DNA of 16,550 nt from an uncultured Clostridium sp. (GTDB lineage: Bacteria; Bacillota; Clostridia; UBA1212; UBA1255), in assembly GCA_900555605.1 (NCBI GenBank), contig USLW01000013.1:1-16550 (forward strand), given 5' to 3'. Below, piece after piece: positions 14,512-16,550 of this stretch. Below the pieces are notes generated by a model. That model was not told the DNA's origin and did not search any database. It worked only from the letters and a program-made list of their open reading frames with translations. How positions within the stretch are numbered: the first letter of the stretch is position 1; every line of letters starts with the position of its first letter. The translations under genes were made by a program, and so were the position numbers.

Positions 14512-16140
14512 ATGTTGCAAATGAAAACACTGCATTCACTCTCACGGGTTTTCCCCGACCGGCCAATACGGGAGGAGGATCTGCAAACACGCGGAAGCAT
14601 GCTAAAAAATGAAGTTTTTTCATTTCAGATCGCCTATTGGCTAACAGACGGCGGACAAGTCCCCTGTGTAATTACAGATATCTCGCACACCCTCGGCGAT
14701 GCGCTGACAATCAGCAGTGTAAATTTCGTTCCCTGCGACCATCCCGCTGTGCCGGACGCATATCCTTATTGTGAACGCACACAACCCGGATTATTCCCGG
14801 ATATTCTGCAGCCTATACCAAAACAGCTCTGGGCTTACGAGGGCTCCTGCCGCAGTCTTTGGCTGCGTGTCGACGGGACAGAAGCGCCGCTGACTCCCGG
14901 CGAATATGATATCACCATCTCCATATTCGCGCTTGGCCAAGGAACAGAGCAGATTACATATCATTTGACCGTTTTAGATGCAGTTCTGCCGCCGCAGACG
15001 CTGATCTGCACAAATTGGTTTCACACAGATTGTCTCTGCAATTATTATCATGTAGAATTTGACAGCGAAGCATATTGGAAAATCACGCAGCAGTTTGCGG
15101 AGACAGCAGTAAAATATGGTATTAACATGCTTTTGACGCCGATTTTCACGCCGCCCCTGGATACGGAGGTCGGCGGCCAGAGACGTACGATTCAGCTGAT
15201 CGACGTTCGGAAGGAAGGCAATACTTATACCTTCGGATTTGATAAGCTGCATCGCTGGATCGGAATGTGCCGAAAGGCCGGCGTACAGTATTTTGAAATT
15301 TCACATTTATATACACAGTGGGGCTGCAAGCATGCGCCGAAAATCATGGGATATGCAGATGGTACCTATCAGCAGCTGTTCGGCTGGGATACCGAGGCGC
15401 AGGGAGCGGAATACCGCGGTTTTCTATCTCAGCTGCTGCCTGCCCTCACTGCCTTTTTAGACGCAGAAGGGGTACGTGATTGCTGCTATTTCCATGTATC
15501 GGATGAACCGTCTATCGAAATGCTTGAGGACTACCGCCAAAGCGCTGAATTTTTAAAACAGTATTTAGAGGGATTCCACATTTTCGATGCACTGAGTTCC
15601 ATTGAATTTTACCGGACCGGCGCAGTGCCTTGTCCTGTTCCAGCTACAGATCATATCGAGCCGTTTCTGAAAGAAAAGCCCGAAGGCCTCTGGACTTATT
15701 ACTGCTGCGGCCAGGTAACAACGTCAAACCGTTTTTTAGCTTTTTCTTCCGCAAGAAATCGAATTCTCGGCACGCAGCTTTTCCGGTATGATATTGTCGG
15801 TTTTCTGCAATGGGGCTTTAATTTTTATAATACCTTCCTGTCAAGAGAAACAATTGATCCTTATGCCAGCAGCACGGCCGGCGGCTGGGTTCCGGGAGGC
15901 GATACATTCGTGGTATATCCCGGTCCGGACGGCGAGGCGGTGCCTTCCCTGCGCTTGGAGGTATTCCGAGAGGCACTGCAGGATATGCGGGCACTTCAGG
16001 CACTTTCTGCCAAAAAAGGCAAACAGGCCGTGTTGGCCCTGTTGGATCCGGCGCTCACCTTTAAAAATTTCCGTGATGATCCGCAGGAAATTCTCTCTCT
16101 GCGGGAAACCGTAAATCGGATGCTGTGCGCATGTGATTAA
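14512..16140 (+). CDS. DUF4091 / GH123-like glycoside hydrolase
   Basis: Protein of 542 residues with no signal peptide, so probably cytoplasmic. Residues about 1-155 form a beta-sandwich N-terminal domain (PGEYDITISIFALG, TYHLTVLDAVLP). A TIM-barrel domain follows (CTNWFHTDCL, INMLLTPIFTPP, YFEISHLYTQWG, CYFHVSDEPS). Asp331-Glu332 in SDEP matches the adjacent Asp-Glu pair used in GH123 N-acetylgalactosaminidases, where the Asp orients the substrate acetamido group. The end, GGDTFVVYPGPDGEAVPSLR then LEVFREALQDMRAL, is the DUF4091 signature. Expected role: release of an amino sugar from an imported oligosaccharide. The substrate is inferred from the family. AAGGA lies 12 bases before ATG 14512. 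The gene stands alone, divergent from the ATP-grasp trio, and is followed by a terminator. Confidence 0.88.
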   Translation: MLQMKTLHSLSRVFPDRPIREEDLQTRGSMLKNEVFSFQIAYWLTDGGQVPCVITDISHTLGDALTISSVNFVPCDHPAVPDAYPYCERTQPGLFPDILQPIPKQLWAYEGSCRSLWLRVDGTEAPLTPGEYDITISIFALGQGTEQITYHLTVLDAVLPPQTLICTNWFHTDCLCNYYHVEFDSEAYWKITQQFAETAVKYGINMLLTPIFTPPLDTEVGGQRRTIQLIDVRKEGNTYTFGFDKLHRWIGMCRKAGVQYFEISHLYTQWGCKHAPKIMGYADGTYQQLFGWDTEAQGAEYRGFLSQLLPALTAFLDAEGVRDCCYFHVSDEPSIEMLEDYRQSAEFLKQYLEGFHIFDALSSIEFYRTGAVPCPVPATDHIEPFLKEKPEGLWTYYCCGQVTTSNRFLAFSSARNRILGTQLFRYDIVGFLQWGFNFYNTFLSRETIDPYASSTAGGWVPGGDTFVVYPGPDGEAVPSLRLEVFREALQDMRALQALSAKKGKQAVLALLDPALTFKNFRDDPQEILSLRETVNRMLCACD

Positions 16141-16194
16141 AAGTACATAATACAGATTCTGTTTGAAAAGTAAAGAAAAAGAAAGAATAAACTT

Positions 16195-16220
16195 AGAACC
16201 GCCCGCTCGGACGGTTCTTT
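16195..16220 (+). terminator. Terminator of the DUF4091 gene
   Basis: AGAACCGCCCG (16195-16205) and CGGACGGTTCT (16208-16218) form an 11-bp stem with one mismatch and a very short loop, followed by TTT. It lies 55 bases after the DUF4091 stop. The tail is short, so efficiency is uncertain. On the minus strand, downstream of the formate ligase gene, a run of seven T occurs at 16274-16268 without a good stem. Confidence 0.65.
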
Positions 16221-16316
16221 CCGTTATTGCGAAAAAATTTCCAAAGGCGGCAGCAGAAACGCCCCCCAAAAAAAGATACGGCCTTTGATCAAGCTTGTGG
16301 TATAGCCGAATACAGC

Positions 16317-16550
16317 CTAAAACAAGCCTACGATTGTGCCGTCCTCATAAATATCAAGCTGCTGCGCCGAGGGCACTTTCGGCAGCCCCGGCATAGCCAG
16401 AACGCTGCCGGTCATAACGACAATAAACCCGGCGCCTGCCGAAAGGGTCACTTCTGATACCGAAACCGTAAAATGCTCCGGACGGCCAAGCAGCTTCGCT
16501 TTATCCGAAAAGGAATACTGCGTCTTTGACATACATATGGGCAGATCGCC
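16317..16550 (-). CDS. fhs: Formate-tetrahydrofolate ligase, C-terminal part (partial)
   Basis: The last 77 residues of the protein; the start lies beyond the window. The sequence [20 protein letters not shown], then [20 protein letters not shown] and [21 protein letters not shown], is the characteristic C-terminal end of formyltetrahydrofolate synthetase. This cytoplasmic enzyme uses ATP to join formate to tetrahydrofolate, giving 10-formyl-tetrahydrofolate for one-carbon metabolism and, in acetogens, the Wood-Ljungdahl pathway. The C-terminus appears complete, stopping at TAG right after GLF. An ATG occurs at 16532, but the frame stays open to the window edge with conserved residues, so that ATG is internal. 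The gene converges with the DUF4091 gene. Confidence 0.95.
   Translation of the reverse strand, partial: GDLPICMSKTQYSFSDKAKLLGRPEHFTVSVSEVTLSAGAGFIVVMTGSVLAMPGLPKVPSAQQLDIYEDGTIVGLF

Noticed and set aside
15841..16269. Minus-strand open frame overlapping the DUF4091 3' end
   Set aside because: It overlaps the conserved DUF4091 signature in antisense and resembles no family.
1..16550. CRISPR array or integron attC series
   Set aside because: No regularly spaced direct repeats or series of recombination sites were seen; the repeats found are a tandem pair, a gene-duplication segment and isolated palindromes.

Overview
The window looks like chromosomal DNA of a low-to-mid-GC Gram-positive anaerobe of the Clostridia (gut Lachnospiraceae or Oscillospiraceae type). 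The evidence is Sec-signal and lipobox surface proteins with no outer-membrane machinery, strong AGGAGG-type ribosome sites, a formate-tetrahydrofolate ligase gene, IS481- and IS1634-type transposase remnants, and a tRNA-Pro(CGG) gene with an encoded CCA end. The genus cannot be fixed from sequence alone.

Layout. (1) 1-395: the tail of an unrecognised plus-strand gene, then a gene-free stretch with a nested palindromic element (276-395). (2) 419-6899, minus strand: a tightly spaced four-gene operon of exported proteins. In transcription order these are a TIM-barrel, glycoside-hydrolase-like lipoprotein with two discoidin domains; a LamG-like plus PHP metallohydrolase (CehA/McbA type) lipoprotein; and two paralogous membrane-anchored proteins built from about 115-residue Ig-like modules. 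All four should sit on the outside of the cytoplasmic membrane, so the operon reads as a cell-surface system for binding and cutting a glycan or phospho-glycan. (3) 6900-9353, plus strand: a MerR-family regulator with a GyrI-like ligand-binding domain, then a dihydrodipicolinate-reductase/2,4-diaminopentanoate-dehydrogenase-like oxidoreductase. The oxidoreductase has a textbook MerR promoter (TTGACT, 19-bp spacer, TAAACT). The same dyad with the same spacing overlaps the regulator's own promoter. (4) 9379-11372: a decay zone. It holds a membrane-protein gene that has lost its 5' end, and two convergent transposase remnants that each keep the N- and C-terminal ends but have lost the middle. (5) 11373-11549: tRNA-Pro(CGG) with its own promoter and terminator. 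(6) 11602-14412, minus strand: circularly permuted ATP-grasp, alpha-E and transglutaminase genes, a conserved trio predicted to make or process a peptide. (7) 14512-16140, plus strand, divergent from the trio: a DUF4091/GH123-like glycosidase without a signal peptide. (8) 16317-16550: the C-terminal end of formate-tetrahydrofolate ligase, minus strand.

The best candidates for new biology are the four-gene surface operon, the MerR circuit (predicted autorepression plus activation of the oxidoreductase), and the 276-395 palindrome. All functional statements come from motif reading without database searches.
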